Assembly: GCA_902806595.1 (NCBI GenBank)
Contig: CADCXC010000004.1
Coordinates: forward strand, 620,001-684,000
DNA: 64,000 nucleotides
Direction: 5' to 3'
Origin: Pyrenopolyporus hunteri
Taxonomy: Eukaryota > Ascomycota > Sordariomycetes > Xylariales > Hypoxylaceae
How positions within the stretch are numbered: position 1 is the stretch's first letter; every line of letters starts with the position of its first letter. The notes under the pieces were generated by a model. It saw only the letters and a program-made list of their open reading frames with translations, made no database searches and was not told the origin of the DNA. Made by a program: the position numbers and the translations under genes. This document shows positions 21,849 to 33,697 of the stretch, one piece after another.

Positions 21849-24800
21849 CGCGTGTGCTTGGTCGCTATGTACGCCGATTATGGGAAATGCGGCCAAGGGA
21901 TTAGTTGAAGAGGAATGAGATGGGTAGATAGATGAGGCTCATTTCGCGGCAGGGATTGAATTCACAAGATGGACACCCGCCAGACCGGCTCGAGGCAAAG
22001 TCACAACAAAGGAACCCTCAGTATTTCTGGAACTAAGCGTCGAGGATTAGCCCCCCGCCCTTGATTTGTCGGTATGCTCACGCTAAGGAACCCGTCGCGT
22101 AGGATGAAGGCCGTCAAAAAACAAAGAGCAAGACGAATATGGAAAAATTAAAGGGAACCGTCCTTTGACGGAGGGTAACCAACGAAAGAGGCTTACACAA
22201 CAGTCCCGCGAACCATAACGTGGCGAAGCCAAGTCGGGACGTGGTGGAACAAAAGGATCTCTCAAAGATACTGGGGTTTCGCGGTAGCTCGTAGAAATCT
22301 TGCCAGTCAAGTGATACTAGGCAGAAGCAATCTGCGAGGAAACCCTATTAACGCAACGGTTGGAGGGTTAATCGTTGCCCGTCGACCTAAATAGATGGCC
22401 AGGAAGACAAAGGGGCCAAGATTTTCGCCTCTTTCTCGTAGATCGAGGCTCGAGTGAAAACTTTCCCGCACCCGCGTGGTAGTGACCACCTGTAGAGGGT
22501 GTGCCGGGTATCTTGGGCCGGCCAGGTCAGCTCAGCCTCGTCTTTAGTTACTAACGGCTAGGGACTAAGGTGCGATATCTACCAGCTAGAAAAGCGCAGC
22601 AGAGGAGGAATACACTAGGGTCTCTTGTCTAGGACCAATTAATCATAGTACTCAGATATATAAGCAGACCACGACACAGCTAACACGGCAAGGCCACTGA
22701 AGGAGTAGGGCCGAGCCAAGGAGAATATGCAACAGTCGGTTGCTGAGTATACGAGCGATAGACCAACGGGAGAACCTGTAAGTATAGTCAATGAAATGTC
22801 GGACCGCTCCAACGTCGGGACGAGACGGTCAGAGCAGGTTCCAATAGAAGGTCATAGGCATATATTAAGAGGCACACGTAAGAGTGACCCTTGTAAGACG
22901 ACTACTTTCGATTAGGACATGGATAGCGTGAGGACGCTCTTTGCTGTCTTCCCATTGGAGAAGTCGTATCCTTGCCTGCAGAAAATCTAATGGGGGGGTA
23001 GGACCGTATTGGTCAAGGTCAAGAACGTTGTGAGCTGTCGACGCTGGTCGGGAGTCGATGGGAGACGGGGGATGGAGAAGAGGGAAAACGGGAGATAAGT
23101 AGGTATGTATTTAGACCTGACAAGTTCGTATAGAACTACGTAGTATACCCTCTCGCCGCCTCTCGGCCGTCTGGGTTACTTCTATGGCGAATATAAAGGT
23201 AAGGTAGGTAACCTACATTCAGTGCCGGCAGAAGCATTGAGACGTTGTAAGTCGTGTTGACGAGCTTGACGCGAAGCAAACCCATACTTTCTCGTATGAC
23301 TGTATTGGGGAAAAAATTCGCAGAATTTTCCAACGCGCTGAAACGACAATACTACTTCAATATAGTAATATAAGAAATAAATAAAGTAACTAGTTTGGCT
23401 CTGCAACCTTGGCGAAAATAATGCTTTGTTTGGAGAGGAGTGACTGGAGATGTCAGTTTATCGAAATTCTAAGCTGACTCGATTGGTTTTAGTTTTTTAT
23501 TTTTATTTTATTTTCCCCTCCCGCCACAGTTGGTACCTATCTAGGTACATAGGTACCTAGGTAATTTCAGCACATGGCACCCGTTCACTTCATGTTCCAG
23601 TTGAATGTTCTTAGGGCTGCTAGTGTCCAAAGTATACCTGTAGGTACCTACCTACGTACCTATGATATGTAGCCCGTACGGGCCCACCTATTATGTAATA
23701 TGACTGTCCAATCAATATTCGCTGACCGCAACTTCGGCCGTTAAAGCTGAGCCTAGGCTGGCCAATATTCCGTATAGAGAAAGATCAATGGCAACTTCAA
23801 TGGGCTAGCGCGGCTTACGGGAGTATCTCTGTCCCACTACGCTAAGCCCTCTGGGTGTCTATTTCCACTCGCGAAGGACCCGCTAAGGGTCGCCCGCCTG
23901 CGGTGTTCCCAAGATGTCTCTCGTAGCGGAAGTGGTATCTGGTGGGGCATATAAGTATATCTACCTGGGTATACCTACCCGTGTACCTACATAGGTCTTT
24001 ATATATGTAGTAGGTACCTATATGTAAGTGTAGGTGCTTGACGTATAGAGGTATACGTACCTATACTGGGCCTAGGTCAAATTAGAGCCTGCCCTGTATT
24101 CCAAAGAAAAAGAATCGAAGTAAGCTTACATTTATTTCGACCTGCGCCTCCCAACTTCTCCCACCCGTTCCACCTGGCTGGGAGTCTGGAGCGGCACAAC
24201 GGGCTACTACATACCTGTACATGTAGGTACCCGGTCGATGAGATTTGGCGAGTCGACTTACCCCGCTCGGCTTCTGTCTTCTCATTTTCTTCTTCTACAT
24301 ACCGCTATCGACCTACACCTACATACCACATAGCTTACATGTAGGGATGTTGGGCAAACCCCTCCCTTCAAGAGACATTCTAGTCATGATATAACCATCT
24401 GTCGATAGTCCGTGGTTATACATACCCGAGAAAGGATATTTCATACAAGTATATTGGTCACCCCTACCTTGCCCAAGTATCCGCGTAATACTCAAAGCTC
24501 TCGTCATTATGTTACCATGACCACTTATGTCTCACTCTGGCAAGGGTTTGTTGACTTCTCGAGTCTGTTTATCTTCCATGTTAAGAGTACCTACTTATAC
24601 TTACCTGCCTATGTACCTACCTAGGTGCGCGGGATCACTTACATCCCTAGGTAGCTACCTAATACGGTAGTCAACCCGCAACACCGGACGCCGGCTCTGC
24701 TCGGTAGAGAGTGGCTCAACACACGTCCATCCGAGCTCATTTCTGAGAAATCCACAAGAATTACGTCCGCCTCTCGGCGACCTGGGTAGCAACCTACACC

Positions 24801-26493
24801 AGAATGTATGCGAGAGCTTCCATGTCTTCATGCCGCCAATGTTGTGTAACGTGTGGCAAGTCTATCGAATACGTTAATGTTCTCGCAAAGATGATGGCAT
24901 TTGTTTCCCCATTGGCTGGACTCCGTGGGTCGGCGTCTTCGGGTGCTATGAGTACCGCATACATTAGTATCCTTCGCAGGCCTCTCATTAGGCGTCAACA
25001 AAGTGGCGATCCTACCTAAGACATATGAACGATGGTACTTCACACTTTCTATCCAGTCCAACACCTCCGGACCTCGGCGCCGTTGGCCACAGAAGAGGTG
25101 ACAAGATGCGCTGGATATCGAATCCGGCCACTGATCTTTCGACTACCCCTGTACTCCTGTCCTAAAGAGACCCCGTCTGACGCACGATCTCTCGGGCTTG
25201 GCGGTAGCTCCAATGGAAGAGGGTTGTAACCTAGGAGCTATTGTGTTGTATTGTACGCATGCACGATGGTATACACTACATGCCCCGCCTTCGTATACTG
25301 ACCCATGCCTTGGCTAACACCCACCGCCCGTTATCTTCCCCTCCCCTAAGCCCTAGTGAGTCCAATATGCTCTGTGGCTGCGTTCTTTTGGCTGTGTAGG
25401 TGCCGAAAGAGCCTCGTCCTTCCAGTCTCTCTACCAACCTAGGTACGCAGCTCTCTTTCCTCATCGTAGCACCCGCCTCGCTTACCGCGGTCTCGATCGG
25501 GTATCCCATGCCCATAAGGTTATTCATATATTAACCCTGGTTTGCTTTTCAACATAAAATGCAACCTTACAATTTGTGTGCCTTCGTAGGACTTCCGAGT
25601 CATTTGCTGTTGGTCAGGTTGAGGCTGAGCTCCTATAATATTAGGAACCCTCGTTGTGAGATCTGGACTAACCCTACGTGCCCTGGAGGGTGAACGAAGG
25701 TTCCGAGGATGGCGTGCCAGAGCTGTGGTACAAACAGTTTGTTGTACAACACGTTGCTACCCACCATTGTGCGTTCCTATCCGGGGATGCAACAGGCGAG
25801 CTGACCAGACGACGAATTCCGCGCAGGGATACCTGGTTGCACGTCACTCCGTGGAGACCTGGCTTATGCAAAGCCGGTCCGTATCGTGTACTTGATATGC
25901 GGCTATGCCTGGTACCTGTCGATTCTGGCGGGTCGTGTTGACATTGATGTACCTGTGCCACTCTCGTTCTCAGCCTTATTCATGCTGCTGTCCCTCTCTT
26001 CGAGTTACCTGATCGCTTTCTTTTTCATGGGACCACGTTTCTAGCTCCTGTTTCCTTGTAGGCGGTAGCTCTCTATACAAACGAATAGGAAGCGCCTTGG
26101 GCTTGAGCTAAGAGAGGCGTACCAATTTCTGGCTTCCGGGCTGACGACTGCTCTTTGGAGTCGTGCTATTGATAGGATCCTTCGGGGTAGCCTACCAGAA
26201 CCCCTGTTAGTCAGCTCGAGAAGATACCGTCCTGCTGGTTATTCGGAGATTCTACCTAGCTGAGGACCGTCCGAAGCCTTGCTTGCTAATAGATATAAGC
26301 TGAGAACTCGGAATAATACACACCAGCAGCCGCTTTCTATTCTAACTCACCATTATAGCCTCATATAAAAGTCGCTCGCTACGGACGGATCAACGGACAC
26401 TCGTTAGAGAGACGCTTATTAAGTTTAGGGTTTGAGATTCGTTCAGCTCACCGAGACTTGGAAAGATTAGTTTGGGGCCGTAGCCGTACCGCA
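21849..26493. other. gene-poor region of 4.6 kb
   Basis: Only short frames are present. Several overlap on both strands at 24.8-25.1 and 25.65-25.96 kb without motifs. ACCTAGGT/GGTACC palindromes are dense near 23532-23562, 23640-23660, 23965-24060 and 24600-24660. The first 250 bases are the Kelch gene promoter. The last few hundred bases, with TATAT-rich sequence near 26290-26370, are the mucin gene promoter. Confidence 0.55.
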
Positions 26494-28481
26494 ATGGCTT
26501 CGGGTCGTCGCCTTGGGGCCTCCCTGGCCCTGGCCATAGCTTTGCTTGCGAGGGCGCAAGCTTCTCTCTCCGAGGCACATTGGACATGGTCGCATTCCTA
26601 TTGCGTGCCACAAACGGTTACAGAGACTTGCTACGAAACGAAGACAAAGACGACTACGGAGACTTGTTTTGAGACAATAACAGAGACAGTCTAGTAAGTA
26701 GCATGGGCTAAGTTCGAGCCGATCTAGCTAACGCTTAATAAAGCTTTCCCACGACTACACCCACAACTACGACTACGACTACAACCTCAACTACCACATC
26801 TATTTCGCTGGTTCCTACTGTAACTACCGCTACTATCACTTCTACGACTTCAATCCCGACCACGGTTGTATCCAACGGCACATTGACCACAACCGAATCC
26901 TACACGTCGGTCTATACTACTGTCTCGTCGTACACGACAAGCATCCCGACGACGGATACCACTATCGTCACTTCAACTGAAGAAACTACCTATACATCGT
27001 TAATTACTCTCACGTCGACCACTACATTTCTTACGACTTCGGAGGTCACAGTTACTGATTCGGTAGTGAGTACCGCGACTTTCGTTACAACGCAGATTAT
27101 TACAACGGTGCTGCCGACCACCGTCACTGCTCCCCCATCGACGGTCACTCTCCCTCCGTCCACTGTGACGGTGTCGGCGAGCCCTGTGTCTATCTGTCCT
27201 ATCCCGACCAACTCGCCGACCGCGAACGTCCCGGCTTATAATGTCTCATCCGACTTGACTTGGGGATGTCCGCCTGGAACCATTTGCTCTCCACATAAAC
27301 CGGATGGGTGTAATATATGGGCTTCTCTACCAGACAGGTCGTACGTTTGCGAGAGCCAAAGCCGCTGTATACAGGCCCCCGATTACATCGTGGTCCAGTG
27401 GAAGGATGGCGAAACAGGGTACTATCCTCCTACAGAAGGATATTTCAATCTCGCCCCGCCTGCTTTCGGCCTGAGCTACGATATATTCAACCAAGATAGT
27501 AATAACTTCCAATCGCAATCGAGTATCACGGAGTATCCGCCATCTACTACCACTAGTACTACTACGTCCGAGGCGGCCTACCCGACGGCAAAGGGTAAGA
27601 AATACTTATCTTTTAATAAGCGTGGGCCTACGTTATTGTCGGGTTGCTACGACACTTGCAATCGCGCGGTTCTAGAAGCCCAGAGAATGGGCAAGTCTCC
27701 CCGCCTTTGCGTTCCAGGTTCCGTGTTCCAGGGCGCCGTGCAATCCTGCCGCGACTGTTGCTCCGAGGCGGAAAACTGGCAAGCTGCCATCAAGGACTAC
27801 TTGGAGCCGAGCTGGGCTCAATGGCTCGAGTTCTGCGACTCCCAGGAGCCTACTAATCCCACGACGAGCGGAACTCCCCCGGCGGGCGAGGTCACAAGTA
27901 CACCCGGGGGATCCACGGGCACTGGAGTTCCACCGGCCACCTCGACAGGCGTCGTCTCATCCATTACGCCGACCTTTTCATCGTCATCTACAGAGAGTAC
28001 GTCTACTTCTTCTAGCTCTTCAGAGAGTACTTCTTCTCCTAGCTCTTCCGAGACTACTCCTTCCAGCTCTTCGGAGGGCGTCTCTTCTACCTCTTCGGAA
28101 AATACGTCTCCTTCTAGTTCTTCCGAGAGTACGTCTTCTAGTTCGCTCGAGAGCACTACTTCTAGCTCTTCAGAGAATACGTCTTCTTCCGGCTTCCCGG
28201 GGAGCACGTCTTCTTCTTCTAGCTCTATAGAGAGCGCATCTTCTTCCAGCTCTTCTCAGGGTACCTCTACGGAGACCTCGAGCACTAACTCAACCCCAGC
28301 ACCAACCTCTAGCGGCGCCACACCCACGGCTACGCCGCCTGCTACGGTGCCGAGTAGCCCGACATCTTCCGGCACGTTCACGGCGCCGAGCACGGTCCCC
28401 ACAGGGGGAGCGGCCGCTGTTCAGAACGGCGGTGTCGTATCGAGCTCCATTTTTGCCCTCATATTACTCTTCTTTATCTGA
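26494..28481 (+). CDS. mucin-like GPI-anchored cell-wall protein with Cys-rich module
   Basis: Two exons (26494-26693, 26744-28481) give 645 residues; the 50-nt intron carries a GCTAAC branch site. The ATG at 26494 gives a signal peptide (RRLGASLALAIALLARAQAS). A Thr-rich stretch follows, with runs of TTT and TVTxPPSTVT type to about residue 220, typical of dense O-mannosylation. Next is a Cys-rich region in two parts, WGCPPGTICSPHKPDGCN..YVCESQSRC and GCYDTCN..LCVPGSVFQ..SCRDCC. A Ser-rich tandem repeat (units like SSSSESTSS) lies near 27976-28288. The C-terminus, ending SSSIFALILLFFI after small residues, fits a GPI-anchor signal. Such proteins sit in the wall and often act in adhesion or surface sensing. 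No domain family could be named. Confidence 0.85.
27976..28288 (+). repeat. Ser-rich coding minisatellite
   Basis: Degenerate 24-30-nt units inside the mucin gene encode SSSSE followed by S/N/T-T-S. Changes are mostly silent or Ser/Pro/Thr swaps. The reading frame is kept because unit lengths are multiples of three. Confidence 0.7.
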
Positions 28482-29639
28482 TGCTCTCGGATATACTTAA
28501 TGTTTTGAACCTAGTACTCAAGAGAATAAAAAAACACATGCATATTCAATTCGCATCTATCCTTTAGGACAATTAGATTTTTTCGGTCCCAGCATAGCGT
28601 TTATCATTAATACCTTCGCGGCGGGCGACACGGATACAACATCTCCGGGCAGGAGGGAGCGGAGGCATTCACTCATTTTAGACTTATCATCGCGATATAC
28701 TAATGGTGTTAGCATCATTACACCGATCATACCTACTTATACGATACCCCGGGGATATTACACTCCTTTACGAAGATCCGCCACGATTACACGAGTTGAT
28801 GATTCGGGAAGTGAAGAAGAGCTGAGGAACTGGATTGGCCTCAGAGGATATAATAGGGCTTATGTGGTGCATGCTGGACGAGGGGGGGGGAAAAGGGGAA
28901 AGGAGGGGAGATGTCGATAGTTATATATAAGGTACCGCGTATATAATTTTGGGGGACTGTTTCTTATGAGGAAAGCCTTTGGCTGGGGTTCGATGGGTTG
29001 TTATTCTACGTAGTTCGTTTACCGAGAAGCATAAGAAAGAAGACACCCGTTATATAAACGCGAGTAAACGGTTCCGGACGTGAATAAGAAACATTGGTAG
29101 TTCCAGATGTCTATGACCTAGGCACTGCGAACAGGTACCTCTGGCCATGTTGAACATTGTCGAACATTGTTGGTTATTAGCATCATGGTTAATTTCGCGT
29201 GATTCCCGTTATTGTTTTGTAACCTCCGTTATGGCTATATACCTACCTAGGTACCTAGGTGTTAGGTAGGTACGTTGGCGATGTAGTATTGACATAGATT
29301 ACTTAGAGCGGTGCATAAAAAGCTCGCATGTTAACCTAACATTTCATAAATCTCAATTCTTTAAAGTTCATAGAGTGTACCTACCTACCTATGTATTGAT
29401 CTCGACAGTTTCACGGTATCGTAGAATCGCGAAGAACCTTTAGTAATGCGCCACAGCTGTCACGCCACCAAGGGACAAGTAAGTACATGTACCGGGTACG
29501 AGACACCTAATGTATCGTACTTGCATTATGTCGTACCAACAATGCGCACACCACCAGGTAGGTACGCATGATGCTGGGCTTGCGCGGGGTTGTTAAGCCA
29601 CAACTTAACCCCACTATGACGGTGCATAAGTAATTTGCT
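28482..29639. other. intergenic, mucin 3' flank
   Basis: No gene was seen. A GGTACC/CCTAGG palindrome cluster is at about 29238-29270 and an ACCT run at about 29380. The sequence becomes ATG-free just after 29617. Confidence 0.55.
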
Positions 29640-30318
29640 GAGAAATCGGCCGGGACATCAGCGGCCTCAAAAGTTACATACATACCTACCTAGGGTACCT
29701 ACCTACCTACCTACCCACCTACCTAGGTACCTAAGGACCTTAGGCAGGCACCCTGGTGAGCAGACTAAGGTACTACCTAAACACCGTCTTGGAAATCTGC
29801 AAGACCTTATTCCACCTTTTCCCTTTCAAACCCTTTCGCGTCAAACTGCAAAGCCGCCGTAAGAACTCGAGACAACCGGAAAACATTTCCTAAACACCAA
29901 CCACAAAACCCCCGACCACGACAACTAGGCACTGCGTTCTGTTAAAGCTGGTCAGCTCTCCCTCGTAAGATAACCACTCTTCCCTTCCAACTAGCTCAAC
30001 TGCCAACTACGTCATTTCGTATCTGCTTGACTGATTGATCGGTCAGCCTCGTTTGTTGATATTGTTGATATCGTTGATACCGTTGATACCGTTGGTGGGG
30101 TTTGTGTCGATTTCTTCGATCTGGGTACCTTCTAATCATTATCGTCGCTTGTCCCGGCGGTGCTACTCTTACCTCCACTCCCAACTCCCCTCTCGCCCTC
30201 ACCTTCATTTGTCAACTCTCCTAGTACACCAGAAGCAAGCTCCAGTAGAGCAAACATCGCCAAGCTGGGGAAGCGCAAGCACGAGAACGGAGAGTTGCCT
30301 TTCTCCCCCAAAAGAACC
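29640..30318 (+). promoter_or_regulatory. ATG-free promoter and leader of UBA1
   Basis: Reading the plus strand, no ATG occurs between 29620 and the UBA1 start at 30319, although roughly ten would be expected by chance. This fits selection against upstream starts in a transcript leader. The stretch includes an ACCT-repeat/palindrome block (about 29684-29733), pyrimidine-rich tracts, a 9-bp tandem repeat and, at its 3' end, an in-frame open stretch encoding GKRKHENGELPFSPKR. Confidence 0.55.
30055..30090 (+). repeat. 9-bp tandem repeat, four copies
   Basis: Four head-to-tail copies of GTTGATAYY (two ending TT/TC, two ending CC) sit in the UBA1 leader or promoter. A degenerate fifth copy runs to 30099. 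Confidence 0.8.
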
Positions 30319-33300
30319 ATGACCGTAAGTACCTAGGGCGTGCCTATTTCCAACTCTCACGAGGCTCATTCATTCCTGCTATTTTCCCTGGTTCCTTGAT
30401 TGCGATGCTTTGGTTACCCTCTGCTGTCGGCGTGCCCATAACTCGGTACTAACGTTTACTCGCAACGCAGGATACCAAAATGGCTTCGGGTATACCCGAA
30501 GTCGACCTGGTCACTCGGGTTCAGGTCGACAACTCTGTTGTCGGCCAGAGCGAGATCGACGAGTCCCTCTATAGCCGACAGCTCTACGTCCTTGGCCACG
30601 AGGCTATGAAGCGCATGGGCGCATCCAACGTCCTCATTGTCGGCTTGAAAGGTCTCGGTGTCGAGATCTCCAAGAATATCGCTCTTGCCGGTGTGAAGAG
30701 CCTAACTCTATACGACCCGACACCCGTCTCCATTGCCGATCTCTCGTCCCAGTTCTTCCTACGAACCGAAGACGTTGGAAAGCCCCGCGATGTCGTTACA
30801 GCCCCTCGAGTAGCCGAGTTAAATGCTTACACACCTGTTAGCATCCATGACTCACCTAGGTACGCAGGATATCGTATGCTGTCGGAAATACTACAAGCTA
30901 ACCACAAGTTGAACAGTCTCGGCGATAACTTCTCCCAGTTTGACAAGTATCAAGTCGTTGTCCTAACTAACACTCCCCTCCATCTCCAACTTGCCATCGG
31001 CGACTACTGCCACTCCAAGGGCATCTACTTCGTGACCGCCGATACCTTTGGCCTCTTCGGTTCTATCTTCTGCGACTTCGGCAGCAAATTCACCTGTCTC
31101 GATGCGACCGGCGAAAATCCAGTCAATGGAATAGTGGCGGGTATCGACGAGGAAGGGTTGGTCTCCGCGCTGGATGAGACGCGCCACGGCCTGGAGGATG
31201 GGGATTATGTCACCTTCTCTGAAGTCAAGGGCATGGAGGCTCTGAATGGCGGCGAACCGAGAAAAGTGACAGTCAAAGGTCCCTACACCTTTTCTATTGG
31301 AGATGTCTCCGGCCTTGGCCAGTACCAGGGCGGAGGGTTATTCCAGCAGGTCAAGATGCCCAAGTTCCTCGAGTTTAAGCCGATATCTAAGGCTATTCGC
31401 GATCCCGAATTTGTCATTTCCGACTTTGCCAAGTTTGACCGACCGCAACAGCTCCACGTCGGCTTCGAAGCATTGCATGCTTTCGTCCAGTCCCAGGGTC
31501 GTTTGCCCCGACCGATGAACGAAGAGGATGCTGCTGTCGTGGTCTCATCCGTCAAGGCTTTTATCGAAAAGGAAAAGCTAGACCTTGAGATTGATGAGAA
31601 GCTTATCAAGGAGCTTAGCTTCCAAGCTCGGGGCGACCTCAACCCCATGGCTGCTCTGTTTGGTGGTCTCGTTGCGCAGGAGGTTCTAAAGGCTGTCTCC
31701 GGCAAGTTCCACCCCATCAAGCAGTGGTTTTACTTCGACTCTCTGGAGTCGCTTCCCACGAGCTGCGCTCGAACCGAGGAGCTCTGCAAGCCGACGGGGT
31801 CTCGATACGATGGTCAGATCGCGGTCTTCGGTAAAGAATTCCAGGAGAAGATTGCAAACGTCAAGCAGTTCCTCGTCGGTGCGGGTGCAATCGGCTGCGA
31901 AATGCTCAAGAACTGGGCTATGATCGGCTTGGGCGTCGGACCCAAAGGCAAAATCATCGTTACGGATATGGACTCGATCGAGAAGAGCAATCTGAATCGT
32001 CAGTTCCTGTTCCGTCCCAAGGACGTCGGCCAGATGAAGAGCGACTGCGCCGCGAAGGCCGTCCAGGCCATGAACCCGGAGCTTGTGGGCCACATTGAGT
32101 GCTTGAAAGATCGCGTCAGTCCCGAGACGGAGCACATCTTCAACAAGGATTTCTGGGAGTCTTTGGATGGCGTCACCAACGCGCTCGACAACGTCGAAGC
32201 GCGCACATATGTTGACCGCCAGTGCGTCTACTTCCGCAAACCTCTCCTTGAAAGCGGTACTCTCGGCACTAAGGGCAACACGCAAGTTGTTCTACCTATG
32301 GTGACCGAATCATACTCATCATCGCACGATCCGCCCGAGGTCTCGTTCCCTATGTGCACTCTGCGAAGTTTCCCGAATAAAATCGAGCACACGATTGCGT
32401 GGGCCCGAGAGCTTTTCGAAACGTCCTTTGTTAAGTCTGCCGAGACGGTCAATCTGTACCTGACCCAGCCTAATTATCTAGACACGACCTTGAAGCAAGG
32501 CGGTAACGAGAAGGCAACCCTGGAGACGATTCGCGACTATCTCGTAACGGACAAACCGCTAAGTTTCGAGGATTGCATTATCTGGGCGCGTATGCAGTTC
32601 GAGAAGCATTACAACAACGCTATCCAGCAGCTCCTCTATAACTTCCCGAAAGACTCTGTATCCTCCAGCGGCACTCCCTTCTGGTCCGGCCCCAAACGTG
32701 CCCCCGATCCGCTAAAGTTCGATCCTAAGAATCCAACCCATTTCGACTTCATCGTCGCGGCCGCAAACCTGCATGCTTTCAACTATGGTATTAAGTCTAA
32801 GGGCGTGGACAAGGATCTCTACTTGAAGGTGTTGGACAACATGATCGTTCCTGATTTCTCGCCTGATCCGGGTGTCAAGATCCAGGCAAACGACAACGAT
32901 CCTGTAAGTTTACACCGTTTGTTTCCCCTCCTACGTATGTGTGCTAACCTTCTGGTAAGGATCCGAACTCGAACAACAACTCGGCATTCGACGACAATAC
33001 CGAGTTACAGAAGATTATCGATAGCCTCCCCGCTCCCAGCGAGCTGGCCGGGTTTAAATTAACCCCGGTGGAGTTTGAGAAGGACGACGACACCAACCAC
33101 CATATTGACTTTATTACGGCCGCAAGTAACCTGCGAGCTGATAATTACAAGATCGAAAAGGCCGACAGACATAAGACGAAATTTATCGCCGGCAAGATCA
33201 TCCCGGCTATCGCCACCACTACCGCATTGGTCACCGGTCTTGTGGTCTTAGAGTTGTACAAGATCATCGATGGGAAGAAAGATATCGAGCAGTACAAGAA

Positions 33301-33697
33301 CGGCTTCGTCAACCTTGCGCTGCCGTTCTTCGGCTTCAGCGAGCCCATCGCCAGCCCCAAAGTGGAGTATAAGGGGCCGAACGGCATGGTCAAGTTAGAC
33401 AAGATCTGGGATCGTTTCGAGGTTGAGGATATAACATTGAAAGAGCTGTTGGACGACTTCCAGAAACGAGGCCTGAGCATTAGTATGCTGAGCTCGAACG
33501 TGAGCCTCCTCTACGCCAGCTTCTTCCCCCCTGCGAAGTTGAAGGAACGATATCCGCTTAAGTTGAGCCGACTCGTCGAGACGGTTTCCAAGAAGCCGAT
33601 CCCAGAGCACCAGAAGGAGCTTATCTTCGAGATGGTGGCGGACGACATGGACGAGAACGACGTTGAGGTACCGTACATCAAGGTTAAGATCCGATAG
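30319..33697 (+). CDS. UBA1: ubiquitin-activating enzyme E1
   Basis: Three exons (30319-30324, 30471-32903, 32960-33697) give 1058 residues, the family length. Exon 1 contributes only Met-Thr; the 146-nt intron has a TACTAAC branch site, and exon 2 begins DTKMASGIPEVD. A second Met at 30480 is an alternative start. Landmarks are SLYSRQLYVLGHEAMKRM and the inactive adenylation half at the N-terminus, the active nucleotide loop VGAGAIGCEMLKNWAMIG near residue 470, the metal/adenylate loop NLNRQFLFRPKDVGQMKS, and the catalytic Cys in FPMCTLRSFPNKIEHTI near residue 631. The C-terminal ubiquitin-fold domain ends VPYIKVKIR. The enzyme adenylates ubiquitin and carries it as a thioester to E2 enzymes in cytosol and nucleus. 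A possible longer nuclear form is discussed in the findings. Confidence 0.97.

Noticed and set aside
27818..28207. 129-codon acidic frame on the minus strand opposite the Ser repeat
   Set aside because: Its Glu/Leu/Ser periodicity is the antisense image of the Ser-rich minisatellite in the mucin gene.
29684..29733. CRISPR-like array of ACCT repeats
   Set aside because: Units are 4 bp with no spacers, and the genome is eukaryotic.
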